A stretch of 9,489 nucleotides of DNA from Burkholderiaceae bacterium (GCA_019428955.1 JAHYJF010000128.1:1-9489); one strand, 5' to 3'. Shown: positions 1 to 6,186, counted from the stretch's first letter. A program made the numbers and translations. The notes: generated by a model not told the origin, from the sequence alone.

Positions 1-1207
1 AGTCCCATTTCGTGGGTAGCCACGCGCAAGCCTGATACTGGCGGCGCTGGCTGTCATAGCCGGGCAGGTCCAGCGCGCCCGACAGGACAGCGGTATCCAT
101 CCAGCGCACCCAGACCGCGCGGCAGAGCTGATAGACCAGCACGCCATGCTGCCAGGCCGAGATGCGTCGGCGGAACTCGATCAGCGAAATCCGCGTGTTG
201 GAGAAGTTGCCCTTCGCCGTGTCGCCGGTCAGGTAGCCATAGGGCACGCCAAGCGCCGCCGCGATCTGCAGCAGGGTGCGGTACTGGAACGGCTCGTATG
301 TGCCGCCCGAGTCTGGCGTGGCCGGGGTGGACACATCCTCGCCGGGATCGAGACGCACCACCTGTCCGGGTTCGACCTCCAGATCCTCTTCGGTCGGTTC
401 CAGCGGGGTTTCCGGCGCGGGGGAGGTGATGAACATCGCGAACATCGCCGCGATTTTCTTCCGTTCCAGCTCGGCGTCATCATAGAGGTCCAGCGTGAAC
501 AGCTTCACGATGGCTGCGGCAAAGCGCGACACGCCGCGCAGCTGGCCAGCCTCGACCGGGTCAAGGACATGGATCACGTCGGCGGCGGGGACACGGACGG
601 TTTCGCCCGCGAGGCCGGGATCGGTCAGATCGCCGGGGTGGCGGCGCAGGAAGTGATAGGCGATACGACGGCCGATACCGTCAAACTCGATCCCCTGCCG
701 GATCAGCCCCGCGCCGGGCAGGGTGCGATTCATGTCGAGCGGCAACATCTCGGCAGGAATCATCTGCAGCTGCAAAGGAACGGTCAGACCGTCCTCGGCC
801 CGGCGTGGCCGGATGCGAATGAACACCTCGCCTGAAAGGAACACCTCGCGCGCCGCCCGGCGCTGCAGCCCGTAGAAGTCGGTCAGGCCTTCTGCATCGG
901 CATCGTCAGTCCAGGCGAGCCACAGCGCCTGCAACTCTTCCTTCTTGGCGGCATCGGCGATGGTCGACGAAGGTTTGATGCCATCGCCGACGACATTGCT
1001 GGCGAAGGACTCCACTGCGTTTGCCGCATAGCCGTTGTTGCGGACCAGCCAGCGGGCGCGAGCGGTGATCGTGTCGCCCGAGGCCGCGATCAGGGTGTTC
1101 ACATGCGCACGGGATGCGCGGAACCCACGCAGGCGTCGGTGGGCCTGCGCTGCATCGAAACCGCCGATGATGCTGCCGATGCGCTGCCGGAACGCTTCGA
1201 ATGCCAT
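1..1207 (-). CDS. Phage portal protein, lambda family (C-terminus off the left edge)
   Basis: Portal proteins form the dodecameric ring at one capsid vertex through which DNA is packaged and ejected, and on which terminase docks. I translated the open minus-strand frame from the ATG at 1205-1207: 402 codons with no stop before the window edge. Family marks, in order: the segment RARWLVRNNGYAANAV (about residues 50-65) followed by VVGDGIKP; FLSGEVFIRIRPR (123-135); a basic/hydrophobic block around HVLDPVEAGQLRGVSRFAAA (213-232); and the strong lambda-portal signature ALGVPYGYLTGDTAKGNFSN (318-337) followed by TRISLIEFRRR. Family members are usually about 480-530 residues, so roughly the last fifth is missing. 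The gene starts 3 nt after the gpW-like stop, so translation is probably coupled. The upstream gene order supports the call. Family assignment is confident; the full length cannot be seen. Confidence 0.93.
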   Translation of the reverse strand, partial: MAFEAFRQRIGSIIGGFDAAQAHRRLRGFRASRAHVNTLIAASGDTITARARWLVRNNGYAANAVESFASNVVGDGIKPSSTIADAAKKEELQALWLAWTDDADAEGLTDFYGLQRRAAREVFLSGEVFIRIRPRRAEDGLTVPLQLQMIPAEMLPLDMNRTLPGAGLIRQGIEFDGIGRRIAYHFLRRHPGDLTDPGLAGETVRVPAADVIHVLDPVEAGQLRGVSRFAAAIVKLFTLDLYDDAELERKKIAAMFAMFITSPAPETPLEPTEEDLEVEPGQVVRLDPGEDVSTPATPDSGGTYEPFQYRTLLQIAAALGVPYGYLTGDTAKGNFSNTRISLIEFRRRISAWQHGVLVYQLCRAVWVRWMDTAVLSGALDLPGYDSQRRQYQACAWLPTKWD

Positions 1208-1210
1208 GGG

Positions 1211-1426
1211 TCACAGGCCCTTCGAGGCCACAGTGCCCCAGCGCCGACGACGCGGGGTGCCATTGGTGGCGGTGGCGATCCGGGTTTCCAGATCGCTGAT
1301 GGCGTTCGCGAGTTCCCCGTCCGAGCCATAGTTGATCGATTTGCCGTCATAGCTGACCGACCGGACGCCCGCATAACGGGCCTCCTGCAGCGCGGCCAAA
1401 AGCGCACGCATCCGTTCCAGATCCAT
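1211..1426 (-). CDS. gpW-like phage head-tail joining protein
   Basis: A 71-residue protein in the position of lambda gpW, between the terminase large subunit and the portal. gpW-type proteins bind the portal after packaging, stop DNA leaking out, and make the platform for tail attachment. The visible pattern fits the family: an N-terminal helix (MDLERMRALLAALQEARYAG), a short beta hairpin (VRSVSYDGKSINYGS), a second helix (DGELANAISDLETRIATA), and a basic tail (PRRRRWG). Lambda gpW is of similar size with the same helix-hairpin-helix and basic-tail layout. The start is the ATG 1 nt after the TGA of terL (TGAGATG), which suggests translational coupling. The assignment rests on fold pattern and position rather than strong identity. 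Confidence 0.83.
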   Translation of the reverse strand: MDLERMRALLAALQEARYAGVRSVSYDGKSINYGSDGELANAISDLETRIATATNGTPRRRRWGTVASKGL

Positions 1427-1427
1427 C

Positions 1428-3476
1428 TCAGTCCCTCATGAAGTTTGGTGTGTAGGCTCGACGTTTCCGCCGTGGCGTAGAGGGTGCCCCGGCCTTGGGC
1501 GCTGCAGGCGTAGCCAGTTCTGATGGGGCAGCAACCTGCGCAGATGGTCGGGTTTCCACCCCGGCCTGCGCTTCCAGTCGCCGCCAGGTCGCCTCGTCCC
1601 AGCGATCAGCGCCCATGATCCAGGCCGCAGCCCGGGCATAGACGCGGGCGTCCAGCACCTCGTTGCGCTCGCGCATCTTCTGCCATTCGGGGTGGGCATA
1701 GCCGCGCTTGTTGCGCACGGTGACCAACTGTTCCGCCACCAGCTGCTTCAGCCATTCGGTGTCGATCCAGTCGGGCAAGTGCACGGTGCCCGGGGCGTCC
1801 GCCACGCCCAGCGCCCGGTCTTCGTCGCTCGGCCTCTCCAGACGCAGGAAGCGGTAGGTTTCGGTCTTGAAGGTCGCTGTGGCCACCGACCAGAGCCGGG
1901 CGCCCCGGCGCAGACGCTTGCCGCCAATAGTAGCGTCGACAAATGTCGGGCCCGACACCGGCGTGGCGCGGTTGAAGCCTTCCAAACCTTTGATCGGCGC
2001 GACCTGGTCGAACCCTTGCTTGCGCGCCCATGCGTAAACCGCCGGGGCTTCATAGCCGGTGTCGATGGCCAGCTTGCCGATCAGCATCACGGCGCCATTG
2101 GCGCAGGCCCATGTCCGCCCCAACAGGGCAGTGAGTTTGTCCCAGCAGGCCGGATCGTCGGGGCCACCGGTAATAACGATGTGATCGACCAGCCAGGACT
2201 CCAAGCCGCGACCCCATGCCCAGACGTCGACCTCGATCCGGTCTTTCTGCACGTCCACGCCAGCGGTCAGGAACAGACCACCGACGGGGATTTGCACGCC
2301 ACCGTAGCTTTCGCGGCGTTCGGCCAGCCGTTGCCATTCGGGCGCGTCGCCGCTTTCGACCCAAGTCTCGCCCAGAAGCGTGTTGCGCGCGACGCGCAGC
2401 ATCTCTTCCGAACCTTGCGCCGCCAGCCATTCGCGGGCGATCTGCTGCCAGCTTTTCCAGCCCAGCGGCGAATAGAGCGCCGAGATGTGGAAGCCGATGG
2501 AGTGGGGATCGGCCGACACTGCCGTTGCCCGCCATTCGCCCAGTTCCAGCATCTGCGTCTTGTGATGCTCGGCGATGGGGCGTTCGCAGCCCTCGCAGTG
2601 ATAGGCCGCAGTGTCAGGCCGCCCCTTGTCCCAGCGCAGGCGTTCAAACTGCAGCCATTGCATGTGGCCACAATGCGGGCAGGGAACGAAATACCGGCGC
2701 TTGTCCGAGGCATCAAACTCGCGCTCGATCCGGCTCAGCCCCCGGATCGTGGGCGTCGAGACCATGAACACCTTGCGCCGGTGCGAGAAGGTGGTGGTGC
2801 GCGCCTCGGCCAAAGTGACCGGATCGCCTTCCTCATCGGCCGAGGGTGGATAGGCATCAACCTCGTCCAGAAATATGTAGCGCGCAGGCATCGACCGCAG
2901 GCCCGTGGCGCCGTTGGCACCAGTCAGCACCAGAATGCCGCCGGGGAACTCTTTTGAGAGCATCGAATTGCCCGCATCGCGCGACCGGGCCGGATTGACC
3001 CGTTCCCGCAGCGCCGGGCTATCCGCAATCAGCGGATCAAGACGGCCGCGCGAGGTGCGCTTGGCGAGTTCCAGCGATGGCAGCACCGCCAGCATCGGCC
3101 CCGGCGCGTGATGAATGACGAAGCCGATCCAGTTGTTGCCAGCCTCGGTCGCGCCAACCTGTGCGGCCTTCATGAAGGTCACGCGCTGCGCCGGGTGGCG
3201 CGGCGACAGCACATCCATGATCTCGCGCAGGTAGGGCGCGCGGGCCGTGCGATAGCGCCCCGGCTCGGCCGCGCCCCGCGAGGACAGCCAGCGGTGTTGA
3301 TCCGCCCATTCCGACACGGTCAGGTCCGGATCGGGCCGCATCCCCTTGCGCCAGCTGCGCAAGATATCCTCGGCCCCGTCAAACTCGAGGTCGAGGTCCT
3401 CTGTCAGGTCGAGGTATTCTCCTTCATCCAAGCGAGACCCGGAGGTCGGCGAGGGCGTCGAGGTGCTGTCTGACAT
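1428..3476 (-). CDS. terL: Phage terminase large subunit, lambda GpA family
   Basis: Terminase large subunit: an ATP-driven motor that pumps DNA into the prohead, with a nuclease that cuts the concatemer. At 682 residues it matches the GpA family (lambda gpA is 641). The ATPase half shows a degenerate Walker A, KAAQVGATE (103-111), Walker B RYIFLDEVDAYP (199-210, acidic pair D204/E205), and a coupling-type motif FMVSTPT (237-243). A Cys4 zinc-finger-like insert uses C266, C269, C294 and C297. The nuclease half begins near LTAGVDVQKDRIEVDVWAWG (403-422, D408); later candidate metal ligands are D472 in AIDTGYEA and D609 in NEVLDARVYA. The C-terminal tail is basic and Pro/Ala-rich. The ATG at 3476 makes a 53-nt overlap with terS and has only a weak upstream AGAGGG. 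The first 45 residues are acidic and low complexity, so a start at Met46 (3341) is possible. Confidence in function is high. Confidence 0.95.
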   Translation of the reverse strand: MSDSTSTPSPTSGSRLDEGEYLDLTEDLDLEFDGAEDILRSWRKGMRPDPDLTVSEWADQHRWLSSRGAAEPGRYRTARAPYLREIMDVLSPRHPAQRVTFMKAAQVGATEAGNNWIGFVIHHAPGPMLAVLPSLELAKRTSRGRLDPLIADSPALRERVNPARSRDAGNSMLSKEFPGGILVLTGANGATGLRSMPARYIFLDEVDAYPPSADEEGDPVTLAEARTTTFSHRRKVFMVSTPTIRGLSRIEREFDASDKRRYFVPCPHCGHMQWLQFERLRWDKGRPDTAAYHCEGCERPIAEHHKTQMLELGEWRATAVSADPHSIGFHISALYSPLGWKSWQQIAREWLAAQGSEEMLRVARNTLLGETWVESGDAPEWQRLAERRESYGGVQIPVGGLFLTAGVDVQKDRIEVDVWAWGRGLESWLVDHIVITGGPDDPACWDKLTALLGRTWACANGAVMLIGKLAIDTGYEAPAVYAWARKQGFDQVAPIKGLEGFNRATPVSGPTFVDATIGGKRLRRGARLWSVATATFKTETYRFLRLERPSDEDRALGVADAPGTVHLPDWIDTEWLKQLVAEQLVTVRNKRGYAHPEWQKMRERNEVLDARVYARAAAWIMGADRWDEATWRRLEAQAGVETRPSAQVAAPSELATPAAPKAGAPSTPRRKRRAYTPNFMRD

Positions 3477-3960
3477 GGGTTTCCAGCACCCTCTGCAGGA
3501 TCGCGGCCTCGATGATCACCGGCGTTCCGGTTTGTTTCTCCACTCCCAAGGCCACTTCAGCCGCCATCAGTGCCGCCACACGGGCAGGCCAGGTCACCCA
3601 TGCGTCGCGTTCCTGGCGCGCGAGGCGAAACACCAAGGCTTCGGCGCGTGCCCGGTCGACCAACGTGCCCTTCTTCTTCTGGATGCCCAGTTGCTTGTCT
3701 TGCGCCTGGTAGACCGTCAGCGCGGTGCGCGCCTTGAGATAGGACGAGCTGTCTGCGGGACCGCTGAACCCGCTTTCGCCGCCGGTGCTGCGGCGCTGCT
3801 GGTCCGGATCGGTCATCTCGCCACGCCGCACATCCGACGCGGCCGCGTTGATCGACCCGTCGCTGTAAACCACCAGCCGACTGGCTTTTCGGGCCTTCTG
3901 GATGGCCCCGCGCGACAGGCCGGAATGGGCGGAATACTCCCGCTCGGACATACCTTCCAT
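3424..3960 (-). CDS. terS: Phage terminase small subunit, Nu1-like
   Basis: A 178-residue protein directly upstream of, and overlapping, the large terminase gene, as Nu1 is in lambda. Small terminase subunits recognise the packaging site and load the large subunit. The N-terminus looks like a winged helix-turn-helix: EYSAHSGLSRGAIQKARKAS (9-28), with the wing RLVVYSDGSINAAASDVRRG (28-47). A linker rich in Ser, Gly and Gln (50-72) leads to a long charged helical region (74-145: KARTALTVYQAQDKQ, then DRARAEALVFRLARQERDAW) typical of the assembly domain of Nu1-type proteins. The C-terminal helices would contact the large subunit. The ATG at 3960 is used here; the next Met (codon 4, at 3951) is an equally reasonable start, because neither has a convincing ribosome binding site. 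The call rests on architecture and position. Confidence 0.82.
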   Translation of the reverse strand: MEGMSEREYSAHSGLSRGAIQKARKASRLVVYSDGSINAAASDVRRGEMTDPDQQRRSTGGESGFSGPADSSSYLKARTALTVYQAQDKQLGIQKKKGTLVDRARAEALVFRLARQERDAWVTWPARVAALMAAEVALGVEKQTGTPVIIEAAILQRVLETHVRQHLDALADLRVSLG

Positions 3961-4089
3961 GGTGATTGGATTCGCCTCAAGATATTGAATTTACACAGAA
4001 ATAATCTGCTTATTCAGTTGATTACACTCCCGCATAGAGCGATTCTGGGTCCAAGGAAAACGATGCAACTCAGCCCCGGAGACGACGCC
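3961..4089. promoter_or_regulatory. Divergent intergenic control region between terS and the small-gene cassette
   Basis: This AT-rich stretch separates the minus-strand packaging genes from the plus-strand cassette and should hold both promoters. On the plus strand there is a TACACT box (4023-4028, TATAAT-like) inside the word TGATTACAC, then AGAGCGAT (4036-4043), then the leader repeated upstream of a second gene block. A related TTTACAC lies at 3990-3996. I see no convincing -35 element on either strand, so the promoter calls are tentative. Confidence 0.5.
4019..4027 (+). promoter_or_regulatory. TGATTACAC site 1 (putative operator overlapping a -10 box)
   Basis: First of three exact copies of TGATTACAC found in the two control regions of the plus-strand cassette. 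It overlaps the candidate -10 box TACACT (4023-4028), the position expected for a repressor site. The role as an operator is inference. Confidence 0.4.
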
Positions 4090-4098
4090 ATGACCACC
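4056..4098 (+). repeat. Leader repeat, copy 1 (5' UTR, ribosome binding site and first codons)
   Basis: A 43-nt segment containing AAAACGATGCAACTCAGCC, the ribosome binding site GGAGAC and the first codons ATGACCACC of the DUF6900 gene. It recurs at 4901-4943 with two substitutions by eye. The repeat reaches into the coding start of both genes, so each block begins Met-Thr-Thr. This looks like a duplicated expression leader. Confidence 0.85.
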
Positions 4099-4290
4099 AA
4101 GACTGCCCCCGCCAAAGCCCCCAGCGACGCCTTGCTGCTGGAGATCGCGACGAAGCACTTCCACAGCATCGAGACGCTGGAGACCCAGAACAGCGACCGT
4201 TTGGATTTCCACGATGTGGCGGTTTGGGCGATCCGCGCCGCGCTGGAAGCAGCCTACGCCGCTGGCGTCGCCGCCGCTGCGAAACGCTGA
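4090..4290 (+). CDS. Small DUF6900-type phage protein
   Basis: A 66-residue protein and the first gene of the plus-strand cassette. The segment LLEIATKHFHSIETLETQNS, then DRLDFHDVAVWAIRAALEAAYAAG (about residues 15-59), fits my recollection of the DUF6900 family, small proteins frequent in phages and accessory regions of Alphaproteobacteria. No activity is known to me for this family. The sequence predicts two helices around a short FHDV turn, with no signal peptide, membrane segment or metal-binding cluster. The ATG at 4090 is chosen because GGAGAC sits just upstream and the segment up to the start codon is duplicated before another gene. The next gene starts 14 nt downstream, so they are probably cotranscribed. 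The family label is from memory and should be confirmed by an HMM search. Confidence 0.75.
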   Translation: MTTKTAPAKAPSDALLLEIATKHFHSIETLETQNSDRLDFHDVAVWAIRAALEAAYAAGVAAAAKR

Positions 4291-4304
4291 AGGAGGGCAG
4301 GGAC

Positions 4305-4526
4305 ATGACCATGGCCACCACCACCATCCGCATCGACATCGCCACGCTGCCCGACCATCTCGACCGCAGCCGCCCCAACGTGGTGGCGGAGGTGATCGAA
4401 GCCGCGCTGCGCGAGGGCGGGATCAAGGCCGACTGCTCGGACCTCTTCTCGCACATCAAGATCGACCTGCCGACCATGCAGCTGGCTGCCGCCAGCGCCG
4501 TGCTGGTTGATCTGCAGCTGATCTGA
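4305..4526 (+). CDS. Small protein of unknown function (73 aa)
   Basis: I do not recognise this protein. It starts at ATG 4305, which has a strong AGGAGG at 4291-4296 with good spacing; a longer upstream extension of the frame would overlap the preceding gene and lacks such a site. The second Met (codon 3) is an alternative. The protein begins with a Thr-rich strand (TTTIRIDIATLP), followed by helix-forming segments (RPNVVAEVIEAALREGG) and a hydrophobic end (MQLAAASAVLVDLQLI). It has no membrane segment or cysteine cluster. It lies between two other small genes with short gaps of 14 and 9 nt, so it is very likely part of one transcript. Gene-like codon use, a good ribosome binding site and operon position make it a real gene; the function is unknown. 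Confidence 0.8.
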   Translation: MTMATTTIRIDIATLPDHLDRSRPNVVAEVIEAALREGGIKADCSDLFSHIKIDLPTMQLAAASAVLVDLQLI

Positions 4527-4535
4527 GGTGCGGCC

Positions 4536-4832
4536 ATGAGCACCCGCGCGCAGATCGCCATCCAGATCGGCCCCGAAGAATGGGCGCATGTCTATGTCCA
4601 TTTTGACGGCTATCCCGCCCACATGCTGCCCGCGCTGGCACGCTGGAAACCCGAGGACATTCTCACCGCCCGGGAAATCCGGCAGGTCACGCCCGAGGCG
4701 CTGGATTGCTTCAGCCCACCGCGTGCACCGCGTATCCTGCCGCACCCGACGCGGGAGTTTGCGCATCTCTACATGTGGATCGGATGCCAGTGGGTGCATG
4801 TGGTGCCAAGGGCCGATGCGCCCGGAGTGTAA
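4536..4832 (+). CDS. Conserved phage-type protein with HVYVHFDGYP motif, function unknown
   Basis: A 98-residue protein. The opening MSTRAQIAI and the motif WAHVYVHFDGYPAHMLPAL (about 15-33) resemble a widespread group of small phage proteins that start M-G/S-T-R-(A/S) and carry a Y-x-H-x-DGYP box; I know no experimental function for that group. The rest predicts a compact alpha/beta protein with the aromatic-rich segment FAHLYMWIGCQWVHVV near the end. GAGGTG just before ATG 4536 is a good ribosome binding site, and the gene lies 9 nt after its neighbour. Its TAA stop lies inside a GTGTAATCA word (4827-4835), which is a TGATTACAC site read on the other strand, so the end of this gene doubles as part of the next control region. 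Confidence 0.8.
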   Translation: MSTRAQIAIQIGPEEWAHVYVHFDGYPAHMLPALARWKPEDILTAREIRQVTPEALDCFSPPRAPRILPHPTREFAHLYMWIGCQWVHVVPRADAPGV

Positions 4833-4835
4833 TCA
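4827..4835 (-). promoter_or_regulatory. TGATTACAC site 2 (putative operator, inverted)
   Basis: Exact copy of TGATTACAC on the minus strand, overlapping the stop codon of the preceding gene and lying about 30 nt upstream of the second TACACT box. With site 3 it forms an inverted pair flanking the second promoter region, centres about 65 bp apart. The operator role is inference. Confidence 0.4.
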
Positions 4836-4934
4836 GAAAGCACTGATATTGCTGGGATTTGCCTACACTACGCGCCCCGCCAGAGCGATGGTGATTACAC
4901 GAAAACGATCCAACTCAGCCCCGGAGACCACGCC
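4833..4934 (+). promoter_or_regulatory. Second promoter/leader region of the small-gene cassette
   Basis: A 102-nt gap, long for this packed cassette. It holds a TACACT box (4864-4869), an AGAGCGAT box (4882-4889), a TGATTACAC site and the duplicated leader, in the same order as upstream of 4090, although here the TGATTACAC lies downstream of the -10 box. The shared order supports a second, co-regulated promoter. No clear -35 box is seen. Confidence 0.5.
4892..4900 (+). promoter_or_regulatory. TGATTACAC site 3 (putative operator)
   Basis: Exact TGATTACAC directly in front of the second leader copy and about 23 nt downstream of the TACACT box, so a bound protein could block early elongation or initiation. 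The role is inferred from recurrence and position. Confidence 0.4.
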
Positions 4935-4943
4935 ATGACCACC
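4901..4943 (+). repeat. Leader repeat, copy 2
   Basis: Second copy of the 43-nt leader at 4056-4098, with two substitutions by eye. It includes GGAGAC and the start ATGACCACC of the 75-aa gene. The proteins encoded after the two copies are unrelated past Met-Thr-Thr, so the leader, not the gene, has been duplicated. Confidence 0.85.
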
Positions 4944-5162
4944 CGCCGCGCGACCGACAATGCCAAAGCCCTCGACGCCTTCATTACCACCAAGTTCCAG
5001 ATCGACGCGATGCTGGAGCGGCTGAAGGCCCTGAGCGACGACCATTTCAAGACCCATCCCGACGAGATCAACTGGGGCCACGTCGGCACCCTGAACCACT
5101 ACGCCAGCCTGCTGCGCCAGATCACCGACGCCGCCTTCAAGGAGGGCGAACATGTCGCTTGA
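4935..5162 (+). CDS. Small helical protein of unknown function (75 aa)
   Basis: First gene of the second block, 75 residues. I do not recognise a family. It predicts as mainly helical and soluble: a helix around ALDAFITTKFQIDAMLERL (12-30), a polar middle (DDHFKTHPDEINWGHVG) and a second helix (LNHYASLLRQITDAAFKEG). There are no cysteines and no membrane segment. The start is fixed by the GGAGAC ribosome binding site and the leader repeat, which crosses the start codon. It overlaps the next gene by 11 nt, a sign of translational coupling; the ribosome binding site of that next gene (GGAGGG) lies inside this one. The cassette position suggests an early phage accessory protein, but nothing in the sequence gives a function. 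Confidence 0.8.
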   Translation: MTTRRATDNAKALDAFITTKFQIDAMLERLKALSDDHFKTHPDEINWGHVGTLNHYASLLRQITDAAFKEGEHVA

Positions 5163-5376
5163 CCCCGCCCAGCGCCACCAGATCGAACAGGATGCCATCA
5201 CCGCCGCATGGGAGGCCGAACGCCTCGCCGCCTGCGACGAGGCCATCGCCCTGCTGCGCGAGATCGCCGATCTGGAACGTGATGACGACGGGGACGTGAT
5301 CATCGGCACGGATGCCGACGGCCACAACGATCTGATGTCGCGCATCGCTTCCTTCCTTGCCGCCAACGACCGATAG
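5152..5376 (+). CDS. Small acidic protein of unknown function (74 aa)
   Basis: A 74-residue, strongly acidic protein that I do not recognise. The N-terminal half is a likely helix (PAQRHQIEQDAITAAWEAER through CDEAIALLREIADLERDDDG), the middle is Asp-rich (RDDDGDVIIGTDADGHND), and it ends with LMSRIASFLAAND. Small acidic phage proteins include DNA mimics and adaptor proteins, but that is only a possibility here. The ATG at 5152 is preceded by AGGAGGG with good spacing. The gene overlaps the previous one by 11 nt and lies 9 nt before the DUF3489 gene, so it belongs to the same transcript. Confidence 0.78.
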   Translation: MSLDPAQRHQIEQDAITAAWEAERLAACDEAIALLREIADLERDDDGDVIIGTDADGHNDLMSRIASFLAANDR

Positions 5377-5385
5377 GGGAACGCC

Positions 5386-5919
5386 ATGACCAAGCTAACT
5401 GAAACCCAGACCATCATCCTCAGCGCCGGGGCCCAGCGCCCCGAAAACATCGCCCTGCCGCTGCCCAAGGGGCTGGCCGGTGCGGCGGCCAAGATGGCTG
5501 TGTCGAAGATGATCGAACACGGCTGGCTGCAGGAGGTCGACGCCAACCTGCGGCGCGGCGAACCGCTCTGGCGCGAAACTGGCGATGGGCCTGGCACGAC
5601 GCTGGTGGTCACTGACGCAGGCTTGCTTGCCATCGGGATCGAGCCGGTGGTGGTGAAAACCGTCGCTGCAATCCGCGAACATGCCGCAAAGGCGCCCGCT
5701 GTTAAGTCGCAGACCCAGCGTACCGGAACCAAGCAGGCACAGATCATCGCCATGCTTGGCGCTCAGGAAGGCGCGACCATCGGGGAAATCACGGCGGCGA
5801 CCGGCTGGCAGTCCCATACCGTTCGAGGCGCGATCTCCGGGGTTTTAAAGAAGAAATTGGGTTTGGCGATCACGTCAACGAAAGTCGAGGGTCGAGGATT
5901 AGTGTATGTGATCGGCTAA
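5386..5919 (+). CDS. DUF3489 domain protein (helix-turn-helix-like, putative regulator)
   Basis: A 177-residue protein and last gene of the cassette. The C-terminal part, RTGTKQAQIIAMLGAQEGAT (112-131) then IGEITAATGWQSHTVRGAIS (132-151) and GVLKKKLGLAITSTKVEGRG, matches what I know of DUF3489, a small domain with the look of a winged helix-turn-helix, found in phages and accessory DNA of Alphaproteobacteria. The N-terminal part (LTETQTIILSAGAQRPENIA, then LPKGLAGAAAKMAVSKMIEHGW) also has a winged-helix pattern, so two DNA-binding-like modules joined by a basic linker (100-113) are plausible. That suggests a role in transcription control or DNA binding, but no function is proven to my knowledge. 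AGGGGA precedes ATG 5386 by 6 nt. The last 80 nt are more AT-rich, with rare codons such as TTA, unlike the body of the gene. Confidence 0.85.
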   Translation: MTKLTETQTIILSAGAQRPENIALPLPKGLAGAAAKMAVSKMIEHGWLQEVDANLRRGEPLWRETGDGPGTTLVVTDAGLLAIGIEPVVVKTVAAIREHAAKAPAVKSQTQRTGTKQAQIIAMLGAQEGATIGEITAATGWQSHTVRGAISGVLKKKLGLAITSTKVEGRGLVYVIG

Positions 5920-5982
5920 CTTCAGAATGCACCGCTGTTAGGCAGTGCCGCTGACCATCACTCATCGGCCCCAAAATTATGA

Positions 5983-6014
5983 TAGTAAAAGCGCCCCGGC
6001 GAAAACGCCGGGGC
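5983..6014 (-). terminator. Rho-independent terminator, minus strand
   Basis: A perfect 9-bp stem, GCCCCGGCG (5993-6001) pairing with CGCCGGGGC (6006-6014), closes a 4-nt AAAA loop. Read on the minus strand it is followed by GCTTTTACTATC, giving a short T run, while the plus-strand side has none. It lies 7 nt beyond the CCA end of the tRNA fragment, as a native tRNA terminator would, and could also end transcripts coming from the methyltransferases. Confidence 0.7.
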
Positions 6015-6021
6015 TCGAAAT

Positions 6022-6049
6022 TGGTGCGGGGTGGCGGAATCGAACCGCC
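6022..6049 (-). other. tRNA 3'-end fragment (candidate attachment site)
   Basis: On the minus strand this reads as a canonical tRNA 3' end: T stem GGCGG / CCGCC around the loop TTCGATT (with T54, T55, C56 and A58 in place), an acceptor strand ACCCCGC, discriminator A and an encoded CCA. The rest of a tRNA is absent: a matching GCGGGGT 5' acceptor strand is not found within about 110 nt upstream, and no D or anticodon arm can be folded there. Phages and islands that integrate into tRNA genes leave exactly such 3' fragments, so this is a candidate att core. The discriminator A and the acceptor sequence would suit tRNA-Leu, but that is a guess. Confidence 0.6.
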
Positions 6050-6084
6050 CGGCGGCTTCCGGCTTTGGACCGTGGGCTCCACCC

Positions 6085-6186
6085 TTAGTATGTCGTTTGT
6101 CGTGGCACTCTATCGTTTCCATGGCCCCGCAGCGCCGCCAGAGTATCCAGTCCAGTTTTCAGTGTAGTCTTCAGGATTTTGTCCAT
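6085..6186 (-). CDS. Possible 33-aa peptide with strong ribosome binding site
   Basis: A short frame beginning at ATG 6184-6186, with a consensus AGGAGG (6191-6196) 4 nt upstream and ending in TAA. The peptide starts with a likely amphipathic helix, MDKILKTTLKTGLDTLAALR, then a polar basic tail (GHGNDRVPRQTTY). The frame extends upstream to a GTG at 6288, which would add a Trp/Phe-rich hydrophobic segment (ATWLFVFWLCLDWFFTI) that could cross a membrane, but that start has no ribosome binding site. It lies 227 nt past the end of the methyltransferase gene on the same strand. The very good ribosome binding site is the main support; it could also be chance. Confidence 0.35.
   Translation of the reverse strand: MDKILKTTLKTGLDTLAALRGHGNDRVPRQTTY

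Noticed and set aside
146..835. 229-codon plus-strand open frame opposite the portal gene
   Set aside because: The minus-strand frame is an unbroken lambda-type portal; this frame is Arg/His/Gly-rich without motifs.
1692..2957. 421-codon open frame on the plus strand opposite the large terminase gene
   Set aside because: High-GC antisense shadow. The opposite strand has all terminase motifs, and this frame has low-complexity Arg/Ala/Gly content and no recognisable domain or ribosome binding site.
4224..4526. Longer version of the 73-aa gene, starting at 4224
   Set aside because: It would overlap the preceding gene by 67 nt; the start at 4305 has AGGAGG at ideal distance.
5870..6082. 70-codon minus-strand frame with GGSIPPPR, and the matching plus-strand frame with RGGGIEPPGG
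   Set aside because: These peptides are the usual mistranslation of a tRNA 3' end; they support the tRNA fragment rather than a gene.
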